Below are positions 1 to 8,056 of a stretch of 64,000 nucleotides of DNA, one piece after another (position 1 is the first letter of the stretch; each line of letters opens with the position of its first letter). This DNA is from Alkalibacillus filiformis (GTDB lineage Bacteria > Bacillota > Bacilli > Bacillales > Alkalibacillaceae). The notes below the pieces were generated by a model, which was not told the DNA's origin, searched no databases, and worked only from the letters and a program-made list of their open reading frames with translations. Location of the stretch: positions 1-64,000 of the forward strand of contig NZ_JAUSUP010000002.1 of the NCBI RefSeq assembly GCF_030814115.1, given 5' to 3'. A program made the position numbers and the translations under genes.

Positions 1-7
1 TACCCAT
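1..7 (-). CDS. 5' end of a gene truncated by the window edge
   Basis: An ATG on the minus strand at position 7 is preceded by a good ribosome binding site (GAGGAGGGAT, spacing about 5). Only two codons (Met-Gly) lie in the window, so the product cannot be named. It follows tadC in the same direction after a 150-bp gap that holds a short repeat array. Confidence 0.45.
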
Positions 8-103
8 TTTATCCCTCCTCATTGCCCAAAATTAGATTAAATACATTGTAAGCTTTTCCAATTTTGGTGTCCAAAGGATTAAGGGGGCTTAAAAGCTCAA
101 GCA

Positions 104-160
104 CTTTTTATCAGCGCCCGACCCAATTTATCGGCGCCCACGAATTTTTATCAGCGCTCA
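104..160 (+). repeat. Array A: phased intergenic repeat, 3 units of 20 bp
   Basis: Three direct copies of TTTATC(A/G)GCGC(C/T)C occur with TCAGCGC/TCGGCGC starting at 111, 131 and 151, exactly 20 bp apart. The same unit recurs in the arrays at 37.3 kb (inverted) and 43.1 kb. The array lies between tadC and the next minus-strand gene. No hairpin or ORF explains it. Confidence 0.75.
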
Positions 161-161
161 A

Positions 162-1079
162 TTAGAACACTTCTAAAATCTGAATAACGGCTGGGCCTAA
201 CAATACAATAAAGATCGTTGGGAAAATGAAAAGCACGAGTGGGAACATCATTTTAATTGGGGCTTTCATTGCCGCTTCTTCTGCACGTTGCTTCCGTCTC
301 TGCCTCACTTCTTCTGACTGGACGCGGAGGATCTGTACCATACCGACACCGAGCTGTTCGGCTTGGATGACACTTCCGACTAGTAATTTAATGTCATCCG
401 CTTCAAGTCGTTCTCGCACACCAGCTAGGGCTTCTTTTCGTGTTTTACCTAATTTCAACTCTTCTAAACAGCGGCGAAACTCCGATGCTAATACACCTTC
501 CTGCTTTGAGATCACCTTACTTAAAGCTGAGTCAAAACCTAAACCTGCTTCCATACTAACGGCTAACAAGTCGATAAAATCCGGTAATTCTTTAATCGCC
601 CTCTCGCTACGCACTGCCGTCTTCCATTTCAAATAAGCATAAGGTAAATAGACAGCAAATGCGAACGCCAATATGATAATGAACAGACTGCGTCCAAAAG
701 AAACGTTACCAACAATCGATAACCCGACTGCAATGAACGGAAACGATATGACTAAGATAAGCTGGACGAGCCTGTACTCAAACGGTGACATCCCAAATGG
801 ACTACCCGCTCGAAGTAATTTCAACTCCAACTCTTGTTCTTTTGCTTGCGAAATATTACGTCTAAAACTTTTGCGAAACTGTTTTAACTTAGGAGCGAAA
901 AGGCGTTGAAATAAAGATGGCGCTTTCTCTTTTACTGGTTCTTGTTCACCTTTCCCTTGTTCTCCTTCATCAATGACCCAAGCGCGGCGTCGATTGTGCT
1001 TTTCTTTACGTTCCTTACTATACAGCACAACGCCTATTGTAAATAAAGTCATTGTTAATACAAATAATAGAACCTCCAT
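162..1079 (-). CDS. tadC: Tad pilus inner-membrane platform protein TadC
   Basis: A 305-residue type II secretion F-domain protein. An N-terminal membrane anchor is followed by a basic cytoplasmic stretch, two membrane segments around residues 100-150, the F domain (FIDLLAVSMEAGLGFDSAL; later EQLGVGMVQILRVQSEEVR), and a C-terminal hydrophobic helix ending ILEVF. TadB and TadC form the membrane platform on which the TadA ATPase drives Flp pilus assembly. The ATG has an upstream GAGGTG site and lies just downstream of tadB, so the two are cotranscribed. It is the last recognisable gene of the tad operon in this window. Confidence 0.9.
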   Translation of the reverse strand: MEVLLFVLTMTLFTIGVVLYSKERKEKHNRRRAWVIDEGEQGKGEQEPVKEKAPSLFQRLFAPKLKQFRKSFRRNISQAKEQELELKLLRAGSPFGMSPFEYRLVQLILVISFPFIAVGLSIVGNVSFGRSLFIIILAFAFAVYLPYAYLKWKTAVRSERAIKELPDFIDLLAVSMEAGLGFDSALSKVISKQEGVLASEFRRCLEELKLGKTRKEALAGVRERLEADDIKLLVGSVIQAEQLGVGMVQILRVQSEEVRQRRKQRAEEAAMKAPIKMMFPLVLFIFPTIFIVLLGPAVIQILEVF

Positions 1080-1082
1080 CTA

Positions 1083-2054
1083 CTACACCTCAATTGACGT
1101 AATTCGCCGAACTAATAAAAACCCAATCGTTGCCGAAATTGCTGCGAGTATTAATAAGATAACACCGATCGGTTCAATAAACATAACCGTCATATAACTT
1201 GGGTTCACGACATAAAGCATTCCCATCAAGATCACAGGTAACAAGCCTACGACAAGACCAGACATGCGACCTTGAGCTGTTAACGTTTGGATTTGGCCTT
1301 GAATTTTCACACGTTCGCGGATCGTAAAAACAATCTGTTCAAGTACAACGGCTAAATTACCGCCAACTTGACGTTGAATGACAATGGCTTGAATCATTAA
1401 GTCTAAATCATCACTCGGAACACGTTCTTTCAAACGGTTCAAGCTTTCTTCGAGAGATGTGCCATATTGCATTTCTTTCAACAACAAATCAAGTTCTTCT
1501 TTCACAGGGTAAGGTGATTCATTTCGGACATTTTGTAAGGCTTGCGGAAAACTAAACCCTGCTTTAAGGGCACTCACAATAGACGAAATCATTTCAGCTA
1601 AATGATCATTAAATAGTTTGATCCGCTTTTTCTTTTTGTACGATACAACGACATTCGGAATAGAGCGTCCGACAATAAAACCAATAATTAAAAATATAAA
1701 GTGATTAAAAATGAGATAAGCAATACCACCGGTTAATAAAATAGAGATCCACTTAAACATAATGAACTCTTCAGGTTTAAGTGGGATTCCCGCTTGATGC
1801 AAATCCATCTCTAACTTAGAACCCTTATCTTTCTTTTTTAAGCTTTTACGGATTTTCTCTTTCGTTAAGCGGAATTCCACCATCATTTTTCGCTGTTTGT
1901 TACGTTCACCTTTGTCCATGTTTTCTTCTTCAAACAAGTATTGATTAACTCTCTTTTTCATTTGATCATTTCTTAGCAGCACTTTTGAAAACAACGCCAG
2001 AATAAATAGGGTGACGGTTAAGAAGAACGTCCCGAATAAAAGCGCATCGATCAT
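1083..2054 (-). CDS. tadB: Tad pilus inner-membrane platform protein TadB
   Basis: About 323 residues, the T2SSF partner of TadC. It has an N-terminal membrane helix, a charged linker, two membrane segments, the F domain ([40 protein letters not shown]) and two C-terminal helices. I chose the ATG at 2054 rather than the GTG nine bases upstream because the AGGAG site is then correctly spaced and the ATGA overlaps the tadA stop by 4 bp, which is typical of translational coupling. Its role is the membrane platform of the Flp pilus machine. Confidence 0.9.
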   Translation of the reverse strand: MIDALLFGTFFLTVTLFILALFSKVLLRNDQMKKRVNQYLFEEENMDKGERNKQRKMMVEFRLTKEKIRKSLKKKDKGSKLEMDLHQAGIPLKPEEFIMFKWISILLTGGIAYLIFNHFIFLIIGFIVGRSIPNVVVSYKKKKRIKLFNDHLAEMISSIVSALKAGFSFPQALQNVRNESPYPVKEELDLLLKEMQYGTSLEESLNRLKERVPSDDLDLMIQAIVIQRQVGGNLAVVLEQIVFTIRERVKIQGQIQTLTAQGRMSGLVVGLLPVILMGMLYVVNPSYMTVMFIEPIGVILLILAAISATIGFLLVRRITSIEV

Positions 2055-3520
2055 ACGCCCCACTCCTCTTGTTCAACAAAAACATTAGCAGGGATTTTAA
2101 CGCCAGAACGTTCAAGTTGCTCATAAAACTTCGGCCTTACGCCAGTTGGAACTAAATGACCGATAATTTTCCCTTGTTCATCGACACCTTCTTGTTTAAA
2201 TTCAAAAATATCTTGTAAAACAATGACATCGCCTTCCATCCCTTGTACTTCAGTGATCTTTTCAATACGACGTGTTCCATCTTTAAAACGTGATTGTTGG
2301 ACAATGACATCAATCGCTCCTGAAATTTGGTCACGAATCGCTTTAATCGGGAGCTCTACTCCTGCTAGTAACACCATCGTCTCAAGACGTGATAACATAT
2401 CACGCGGACTGTTAGAGTGACCGGTAGCAAGCGATCCATCATGACCTGTATTCATCGCTTGAAGCATGTCTAGTGCCTCAGCTCCACGCACCTCACCAAT
2501 TACGATACGATCTGGGCGCATACGCAGTGAGTTACGAACGAGATCACGAATCGTAATCGCACCTTTTCCTTCGATATTTGGTGGACGTGACTCGAGTGAC
2601 ACGATGTGGTCTTGTCCTAATTGCAATTCCGCTGCGTCTTCAATCGTCACAATGCGTTCATCATTTGGGATGAAGTTCGATAACACGTTTAACGTCGTCG
2701 TTTTACCTGAACCTGTACCACCACTAACAAACATATTCAAACGTGCTTTAACACACGCATCGATAAACGTGGCCATCTCCCGTGTTAACGTCCCGAAGTT
2801 AATTAAATCTTCAATTGTAAAGGGGTCAGCTGAGAATTTACGAATTGTAATCGTCGGTCCATTTAAAGCAAGCGGAGGAATAATCGCATTTACACGTGAC
2901 CCATCAGGAAGGCGTGCATCAACCATCGGGCTCGTCTCATCAATACGTCTTCCAATCGGTGCGACGATTTTTTCTATAACGTGTAAAACGTGGTCATCGT
3001 CACGGAATTTAATGTCCGTAAGTTCAAGTTTACCATCGCGCTCACAATAAACTTGTTCTGGTCCATTCACCATTACTTCACTTACTGATTCATCATGTAA
3101 TAGCGGATTAATCGGCCCAAAGCCTGTTAAGTCGTTTAACAGCTCGTCGATTGCTTTTTTCCGGTCAACATTACGAAACGAGTCATATTCTTGAATCGCT
3201 TCAATTGTGATGTCTTCAACAATCGATTTTAAATCTTCAAGTTCCTCATCACCTTTTACTTCTTTTAAAATTTCACGGTGGACGTAGTTTTTAAATTCTT
3301 GATGTTGCTTTGCTTTCTCAGGGTTTTCACTCTGTGTTGTCACAACTTGTTTCGGCTTCGATTTAGCTGGTGTTTCTGTAACAGCTTGTTGTTCTTCATA
3401 AACTTCTTCAACTGACGGTTCTTGTTCTTTCAACGCCACGTCACTTTGGCTCTCTTGCTCTTGTTTAGCTGGCTGCTCGTTGTTCTGCTGTTTTTGCTGT
3501 AAACGCTCTAGTAAACTCAA
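2051..3520 (-). CDS. tadA: Tad pilus assembly ATPase TadA (CpaF family)
   Basis: A 489-residue type II/IV secretion ATPase that powers Flp pilus assembly on the cytoplasmic face. A low-complexity Glu/Gln-rich N-terminus (about 1-70) precedes the N-terminal domain. The catalytic core has Walker [11 protein letters not shown] at about 266-275, an Asp/Glu-box region ([10 protein letters not shown]) and Walker B-like VIGEVRG at about 340, with the family's [15 protein letters not shown] motif. The start is TTG, supported by a strong AAAGGAGG site. It lies between tadZ and tadB in the operon. Length and motifs are complete. Confidence 0.95.
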   Translation of the reverse strand: MSLLERLQQKQQNNEQPAKQEQESQSDVALKEQEPSVEEVYEEQQAVTETPAKSKPKQVVTTQSENPEKAKQHQEFKNYVHREILKEVKGDEELEDLKSIVEDITIEAIQEYDSFRNVDRKKAIDELLNDLTGFGPINPLLHDESVSEVMVNGPEQVYCERDGKLELTDIKFRDDDHVLHVIEKIVAPIGRRIDETSPMVDARLPDGSRVNAIIPPLALNGPTITIRKFSADPFTIEDLINFGTLTREMATFIDACVKARLNMFVSGGTGSGKTTTLNVLSNFIPNDERIVTIEDAAELQLGQDHIVSLESRPPNIEGKGAITIRDLVRNSLRMRPDRIVIGEVRGAEALDMLQAMNTGHDGSLATGHSNSPRDMLSRLETMVLLAGVELPIKAIRDQISGAIDVIVQQSRFKDGTRRIEKITEVQGMEGDVIVLQDIFEFKQEGVDEQGKIIGHLVPTGVRPKFYEQLERSGVKIPANVFVEQEEWGV

Positions 3521-3535
3521 CTTCTGACACCTCCT

Positions 3536-4348
3536 TTATGACTTGGAAAAGACCTTAGATAAGAGTGAACTTTTTTTCTTCTCGCTTTTCGTCCTATCTG
3601 TCACTGTTAAACTTTGTGCTAGTTTAAAAATACTCTTCGATACGTCTGATTTACTATGACTGACCGCAACTGGTACGCCTAAGTTTAAGGACTGTGCTGC
3701 GATTTTAAAGTTGTTCGGAATATAATAGGCTGATTCAACTTTCAACATTTCTGGTACCTCATCAGCTTTAATCAGACTTTCCATGTTATGCCGATTGATG
3801 ACAAGTTCAGTTCTTTCCCCTAAGCCTAATTGTTCAATAGTCTCTAGTAACTTTTTCGTATGGCGTAAAGAGGCGACTTCTAACGTTGACACGGTTAAGA
3901 TGCGATCAGCATTTTCAATTAAGTCGACCATCTGCCCCGTTAAACCTTGACCAGCATCTACGATTATATAGTCATATTGCTCTTTTAAAAGCGGCATTAA
4001 TTTCTCAATTACTTCAGTTGTGACCAATTCTGCATATTGTGGTTGTTCAGGTGCTAACAACAAGTCAACACCTGACTGATGTTTGGCAATATAGTTTCCG
4101 AGATTGTAAGAGTCGAGTTGATTGATTTCCTCAGCTAAGTCTTTAATTGTTAAAGGAGGCTTCACATCAAACGCAAGGCCGATATCACCAAATTGAAAAT
4201 CACCATCAAGAACACAAACGTCAACATTCTTCTTATTTAATGCGACAGCTAAATTCACAGCCATAAATGTCTTACCGATCCCGCCCTTAGCGCTACATAT
4301 TGAAATAACTTCCCCTTGTTTATGTATACGTTCTGTTTCGTGTGGCAC
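3536..4348 (-). CDS. tadZ: Tad locus MinD/ParA-like ATPase (TadZ/CpaE)
   Basis: About 270 residues of deviant-Walker ATPase with KGGIGKT near the N-terminus, VLDGDFQFGDIGL as the switch region and DYIIVDAGQGL as Walker B. TadZ/CpaE proteins mark the cellular site where the pilus machine assembles. The N-terminal receiver-like domain found in some CpaE proteins is absent, so this is the short form. I placed the start at GTG 4348 because GGGAGGG sits six bases upstream; an in-frame TTG at 4363 overlaps that site. It lies between cpaB and tadA. Confidence 0.85.
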   Translation of the reverse strand: MPHETERIHKQGEVISICSAKGGIGKTFMAVNLAVALNKKNVDVCVLDGDFQFGDIGLAFDVKPPLTIKDLAEEINQLDSYNLGNYIAKHQSGVDLLLAPEQPQYAELVTTEVIEKLMPLLKEQYDYIIVDAGQGLTGQMVDLIENADRILTVSTLEVASLRHTKKLLETIEQLGLGERTELVINRHNMESLIKADEVPEMLKVESAYYIPNNFKIAAQSLNLGVPVAVSHSKSDVSKSIFKLAQSLTVTDRTKSEKKKSSLLSKVFSKS

Positions 4349-4371
4349 TTTAATCCCTCCCAACTACCACT

Positions 4372-5046
4372 CTATGACTCATCTTCGTTGTTCGAAGTAT
4401 TACGTGAGTGAACGATGAAATGAATCGAACCCCGCTCATCAGCATTAACTAATTCAACAGCATCACTTTGGTCTAACTCCAATGTCATTGAACTGTATTC
4501 AACGAACTGCTCGCCAGCTGAATTAGCGACTAGCTCACGCCCGACAGCTAATACACGAACCTCTTCTAATATCACTTCTGAAACTTCCTCATCATCTTCT
4601 TCATACGTTAAAATGGCATCCACATAGTCTTCAGGATCGATTAAATTGGATACTGACCTAACGATATCAACCCCGACAGACACACCTCGATAACCTTCTT
4701 GCACTTTCTTTGAAACGAGCTGTGTTTCATCCATTTCAGAACGAAGACGATGCTCTAACATCACTTCGCCAGCTTCAATAGTTGTCGTTGCAATTTGACC
4801 AACAATCTCGTCAGTCGACTGTATAGCCGTTGAGTGGGCTTGTTCAGCCGGCATTGAGACAACCTCTACATCCTCATCAGAAATGATCTGATTTTCTGAA
4901 ATGACTTGTGTTGCTTGGACAACATTGACTAACTCGACTTCTTCCTCAGCCACTTCTGGTTCATCTACTTGTGTAGAATAAAAAAAGATAGCGGTCGTAA
5001 TGATTCCCATTAAGATCGCTACTAAAAATAACATTCTCGACTGCAT
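4372..5046 (-). CDS. cpaB: Flp pilus assembly protein CpaB/RcpC (SAF domain)
   Basis: About 224 residues. An N-terminal membrane anchor (MLFLVAILMGIITTAIFFYS) is followed by an acidic SAF-like domain (TQVISENQIISDEDVEVVSMP ... GEVMLEHRLRSEMD) and an RcpC-like region with GYRGVSVGVD. CpaB/RcpC is the extracytoplasmic Tad protein that, in Gram-negatives, works with the secretin. No secretin is expected in a monoderm, and none is seen. The start at 5046 is chosen from an AGTAGGTG site. The protein is rich in Asp and Glu, in keeping with a surface protein of a salt-tolerant species. Confidence 0.8.
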   Translation of the reverse strand: MQSRMLFLVAILMGIITTAIFFYSTQVDEPEVAEEEVELVNVVQATQVISENQIISDEDVEVVSMPAEQAHSTAIQSTDEIVGQIATTTIEAGEVMLEHRLRSEMDETQLVSKKVQEGYRGVSVGVDIVRSVSNLIDPEDYVDAILTYEEDDEEVSEVILEEVRVLAVGRELVANSAGEQFVEYSSMTLELDQSDAVELVNADERGSIHFIVHSRNTSNNEDES

Positions 5047-5055
5047 ATTCATCAC

Positions 5056-5955
5056 CTACTCTGAAAGTCTAACTGTAAATGCTCCTTTATCTGGTGCTTC
5101 ATCTAACTCAAACCCTGTACCTGTTCTTTCTATAAATTCCCCTTTGATTGTTTTTTCCTGACTATCCATTGGCTCTGTAATATAAAAGTATGCAAACCCG
5201 GTAATTTCGACTTCTTTCATTTGATTTTGGTCATGGTTGTGAGGTCGATAAACGGGCACTAGTAAAATACGTGGACAGTCCCTTTCATACATGTTGTCAC
5301 AACTATCAATTAAAATATCAACTGCTTCCTCTGTAGGACCTGCTATATTACCCGTCTGTGTTTCAACGACTTCACCAATAGCTAATTCTTCTTGGAAACC
5401 ATTTAATAGATTATCCTTGTATGTGCTAGCACCTGGGCCTTCTAATGCCAATACGCCAAAGTTACCTGTATCAACGTCTTCTTCATCAACTTTTAATTCA
5501 TACTCTTCCCCATAATTAAGCTCAATCGATTCGTCAATCCCTAATGGTGCAGCACCAACCGCGCGCCCTATATTGCCTAAACTCGCTGTTGCTCTTGCTC
5601 CAATTTCTACTGAATCGATGCCAAACAAACTCATAAATGTCGTATCATACGTTCGCCCAAGCTCGACGGTCACTTTCTCACCCATATTGATGATATGACC
5701 GACCTTTGAATCAAGCTCATTATGATGAACAAGCGTCTCTTCTAAAATGTTTAAGACGTGACTTTCATCCTCTTCCGTTAACTCTTGTGCACTAGAGATC
5801 GCAGCTGCATTAGCTGTCTTTTGCAAATGCGTTCGCTCAGAGAAATACATGCCACCATCAATGACTAAACCTAATAAAGCAATTAAAGCTGTTAATGAAA
5901 CAGCGGCAATGACGATCGTTGCCCCTTCTTCCTTCCGTCTAAATTGCTTTAACAT
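5056..5955 (-). CDS. TadG-like pseudopilin/Flp-associated membrane protein
   Basis: About 299 residues beginning with the TadE/TadG N-terminal signature: a short basic segment and EEGATIVIAAVSLTALIAL, a prepilin-like helix. A long extracytoplasmic domain with a Cys pair (DSCDNMYERDCPR) follows. TadG-like proteins join TadE as minor pseudopilins or anchor proteins. The ATG at 5955 is favoured by an AGAGGAG site; an in-frame GTG 18 bases upstream overlaps tadE. Assignment rests on the N-terminal motif and its place between tadE and cpaB. Confidence 0.75.
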   Translation of the reverse strand: MLKQFRRKEEGATIVIAAVSLTALIALLGLVIDGGMYFSERTHLQKTANAAAISSAQELTEEDESHVLNILEETLVHHNELDSKVGHIINMGEKVTVELGRTYDTTFMSLFGIDSVEIGARATASLGNIGRAVGAAPLGIDESIELNYGEEYELKVDEEDVDTGNFGVLALEGPGASTYKDNLLNGFQEELAIGEVVETQTGNIAGPTEEAVDILIDSCDNMYERDCPRILLVPVYRPHNHDQNQMKEVEITGFAYFYITEPMDSQEKTIKGEFIERTGTGFELDEAPDKGAFTVRLSE

Positions 5956-5969
5956 CACTTTTTCTCCTC

Positions 5970-6353
5970 TCACTCAATGCGAATGGTCGAATCAGATGAC
6001 AACGTCACCGCATCAGAAAAAATTTGACTCGCAAATGGCGTAAATGGTTCAATCGGATAGTTTAACGTGACCGTGACGTACTCACCAGGACTCCGTAAGT
6101 CTTCACTAGGAGATATTTCCACTACTAATTGGTCACTACTGCCTGTATGAAAATTCTCTTTCGCAAATTCCGTAATCGCCTCATCTTCATAACCAAACCC
6201 GCCTAATCTCACAGTCTCTTGTGCTGTAAAATGCAGGCCTGTATACGTATAAAGCATCCGCCCAACATCAAAGACACCAACTAGCATGAACAAGAGAAGC
6301 GGAATGATTAGCGCAAACTCAACCATCGATTGCCCTTTTTCATTACGTCTCAT
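5970..6353 (-). CDS. tadE: TadE-like pseudopilin
   Basis: 127 residues starting RRNEKGQSMVEFALIIPLLL, the class III pseudopilin signature: a Gly-Gln-Ser-Met-Val-Glu-Phe cleavage context followed by a hydrophobic helix. The remainder is a small exported domain. TadE is a minor pilin-like protein processed by the TadV peptidase. Its ATG overlaps the stop of the peptidase gene (TAATG), so translation is coupled. Confidence 0.85.
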   Translation of the reverse strand: MRRNEKGQSMVEFALIIPLLLFMLVGVFDVGRMLYTYTGLHFTAQETVRLGGFGYEDEAITEFAKENFHTGSSDQLVVEISPSEDLRSPGEYVTVTLNYPIEPFTPFASQIFSDAVTLSSDSTIRIE

Positions 6354-6868
6354 TACATCACCACTCCATCTAATAGAAATGAAGCGACTGCCCCACCGAC
6401 AATCGCCACACCGTATGGAAACGTCATCTTTAAGGTGCTTTGCTGATTAAACTGTGGTTTGATTCCATATCTCATATTTAAAATGGCTCTAAACAAGTTA
6501 CGCACCCGTTGAATTAAACCTTTTCGGAATATAAGCATAGCCAATCCGACTAATCCACCTAATAGTGCCATGTAAATAGCTGTAACAACGACAAATATTG
6601 GACCTTGAAATGCACCAATAACCGCTAACAACTTCACATCACCTGCTCCCATTCCACCCATCAGATATGGAATTAATAGAATTGCAAATCCTATTAAACT
6701 ACCTAATAAAGCATCACCTAACCCACTTAATCCGTAAAAAAAAGAATTGAGAAGCAGAGCAGCGACAAAAGCAGGTAAAAGAACTTTATTATAAATTTTG
6801 CGTTCTTTTAAGTCTGTCACTAAACAAATAAGTAAAACAATAAATAATAGCGCATTTATAACCGTCAT
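6353..6868 (-). CDS. tadV: Prepilin peptidase TadV/CpaA (A24 aspartic protease)
   Basis: About 171 residues of polytopic membrane protein with both catalytic aspartates in their usual contexts: VTDLKERKIYN after the first helix, and GMGAGDVKLLAVIG (the GxGD motif). It cleaves the leader of Flp, TadE and TadG. Its short length and lack of an N-methyltransferase domain are typical of TadV/CpaA. The start ATG at 6868 sits behind TTGGAGG; a TTG 15 bases further upstream overlaps that site. Confidence 0.9.
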   Translation of the reverse strand: MTVINALLFIVLLICLVTDLKERKIYNKVLLPAFVAALLLNSFFYGLSGLGDALLGSLIGFAILLIPYLMGGMGAGDVKLLAVIGAFQGPIFVVVTAIYMALLGGLVGLAMLIFRKGLIQRVRNLFRAILNMRYGIKPQFNQQSTLKMTFPYGVAIVGGAVASFLLDGVVM

Positions 6869-6912
6869 GTGCTCTGCCTCCAATCAGTAAGAAAATTAAG
6901 CTAGGTAGGGAA

Positions 6913-7113
6913 TTATTCAGTCTCCACGTCTTCAGCACCAGGAGCTTCTCCAAAGTTATCAATTACTTCGTTAAATACACCCATGATTTGCTCTCCAAAA
7001 GTAGCAAGTACAGCTACAACACCAACAGCAATAACACCAAGTACTAGCGCATATTCCGCCATACCTTGTCCTTCTTCTTCTAATAAGAATTCTTTGAAAA
7101 ACTGTTTCATCAT
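6913..7113 (-). CDS. flp: Flp-family major pilin
   Basis: 66 residues with the class IVb leader and cleavage context EEEG|QGMAEYALVLG (Gly, four residues, Glu-Tyr) followed by a long hydrophobic helix and a short acidic tail ending EDVETE. It is the structural subunit of the Flp pilus. The site AGGAGTG precedes two consecutive ATGs at 7113 and 7110; either may be used. It lies between the DUF192 gene and the peptidase that processes it. Confidence 0.93.
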   Translation of the reverse strand: MMKQFFKEFLLEEEGQGMAEYALVLGVIAVGVVAVLATFGEQIMGVFNEVIDNFGEAPGAEDVETE

Positions 7114-7124
7114 TAAACACTCCT

Positions 7125-7472
7125 TTAATTTTTTTGAATTTCGAACTTGTCACCGATTTGTGTATCGGTCTTCTCAATGACGCCTGATTCGACTTCTATG
7201 ACTGACTTTGCATGTTTTCTAATTTTCCCGAAACGGTAAGGGGACAACCGCTGATCGAGACCGACGACTTCAAGGGATTCATTAATGTAAATGACATCAA
7301 TCGGAAATCTCATGAAAAATGTGTGTACCGACTGGCAGGGTATAATGTGCAATCCACAACCTGAGTTAAGACTTTTTTGAAACATAAGGCCTTTTAGCCG
7401 TTTCAAAAACGTATCCGCAGCCTTTAACTCACTGGCAATTTCCGTACCGTTTCTCAGGTTGATCACTTTCAC
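7125..7472 (-). CDS. DUF192-family protein, first gene of the tad operon
   Basis: 115 residues with the DUF192 pattern: FLKRLKGLMFQ near the start, the HTFFMRFPIDVIYI core, and the C-terminal AKSVIEVESGVIEK. The family is a small beta-rich fold of unknown function, often exported in other species; no signal peptide is seen here. The GTG start at 7472 is set by GGAGGTG nine bases upstream and lies immediately after the riboswitch terminator hairpin. Longer upstream reading in this frame runs through that hairpin and is not coding. It is the first gene to benefit from readthrough, hence probably part of the pilus programme. Confidence 0.8.
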   Translation of the reverse strand: MKVINLRNGTEIASELKAADTFLKRLKGLMFQKSLNSGCGLHIIPCQSVHTFFMRFPIDVIYINESLEVVGLDQRLSPYRFGKIRKHAKSVIEVESGVIEKTDTQIGDKFEIQKN

Positions 7473-7489
7473 GACTTCACCTCCGTGAA

Positions 7490-7527
7490 TACAAATTAAA
7501 CCCCGCCAATACCAAAAGGCGGGGTTT
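7490..7527 (-). terminator. Riboswitch expression-platform hairpin upstream of the tad operon
   Basis: An uninterrupted 10-bp stem (AAACCCCGCC with GGCGGGGTTT, 7498-7527) is followed on the minus strand by TTTAATTTGT. The U-run is weak. It stands between the c-di-GMP aptamer and the first gene, the expected place for a ligand-controlled terminator. Confidence 0.7.
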
Positions 7528-7612
7528 GACTCGTGGAAGAGAATAAACGATACGACAGCAAACGCGTCGGAATTTGCTAAACCTATCATTTAACCTCTAT
7601 CGCACTTCCCTG

Positions 7613-7705
7613 ATCCTTCGGTAACTGGCTAGCATCGTGCATTTGCACGGAAGCCCCTATAGCTTTGCGTCACTGGTTTTCACCAGCTTTGCCTTTATCG
7701 AGATA
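7613..7705 (-). promoter_or_regulatory. c-di-GMP-I (GEMM) riboswitch aptamer
   Basis: Read on the minus strand, the segment shows the GEMM-I layout. GGCAAAG enters helix P2, capped by a GAAA tetraloop (CTGGT-GAAA-ACCAG). The conserved GACGCAAAGC linker follows. The second hairpin (CCGTGC-AA-ATGCACG) is flanked by GGGG and GATGC, next to CTAGCC and GTTACCGA, which closes P1. These match the class I cyclic di-GMP riboswitch consensus as I know it. Some GEMM-I aptamers bind cGAMP instead; the distinguishing base in P1b cannot be settled by eye. It heads the DUF192-flp-tad operon. Confidence 0.88.
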
Positions 7706-7736
7706 CAGCAACTATTCGATTACTTGCATATCTCTT

Positions 7737-7764
7737 AATTTACATAATAGAGAAAAAGCATCAA
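7737..7764 (-). promoter_or_regulatory. Candidate sigma-A promoter of the riboswitch-tad operon
   Basis: On the minus strand TTGATG (7764-7759) and TAAATT (7742-7737) are separated by 16 bp and would start transcription about 30 nt before the aptamer. The match is moderate (4/6 in each box). Confidence 0.4.
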
Positions 7765-8056
7765 AGGATAAATAAGGAAATGCGACTATTTTCGTCATTG
7801 TGTTTAGCGATGAAACAGCAAATTCATTCAAAACTCATAGTCCATTTTACAGACTAAAATGTCTGAAAATTGTCGAAAATTGATTTTCTATAGAAAAAAA
7901 TATAAAATTACTAGTCTTAAAGACTCTGTTTTTTTAATTTCGTATTTTTTACAAATTTCTGTCCGTTTTTATAAAAATATGCCAAATGAACTAACCTTTC
8001 ATTAGAATAATAGTTTGTTACAATGAAAGTTAGACTTTAAAAAGCGAGATGAAACT

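Noticed and set aside
162-636. Plus-strand ORF over tadC at 226-636
   Set aside because: It is antisense to a clear tadC frame, with a Ser/Thr-rich composition typical of a shadow frame and no ribosome binding site.
7498-7589. N-terminal extension of the DUF192 protein
   Set aside because: The frame is open to 7589 but passes through the riboswitch terminator hairpin, and the ribosome binding site points to GTG 7472.
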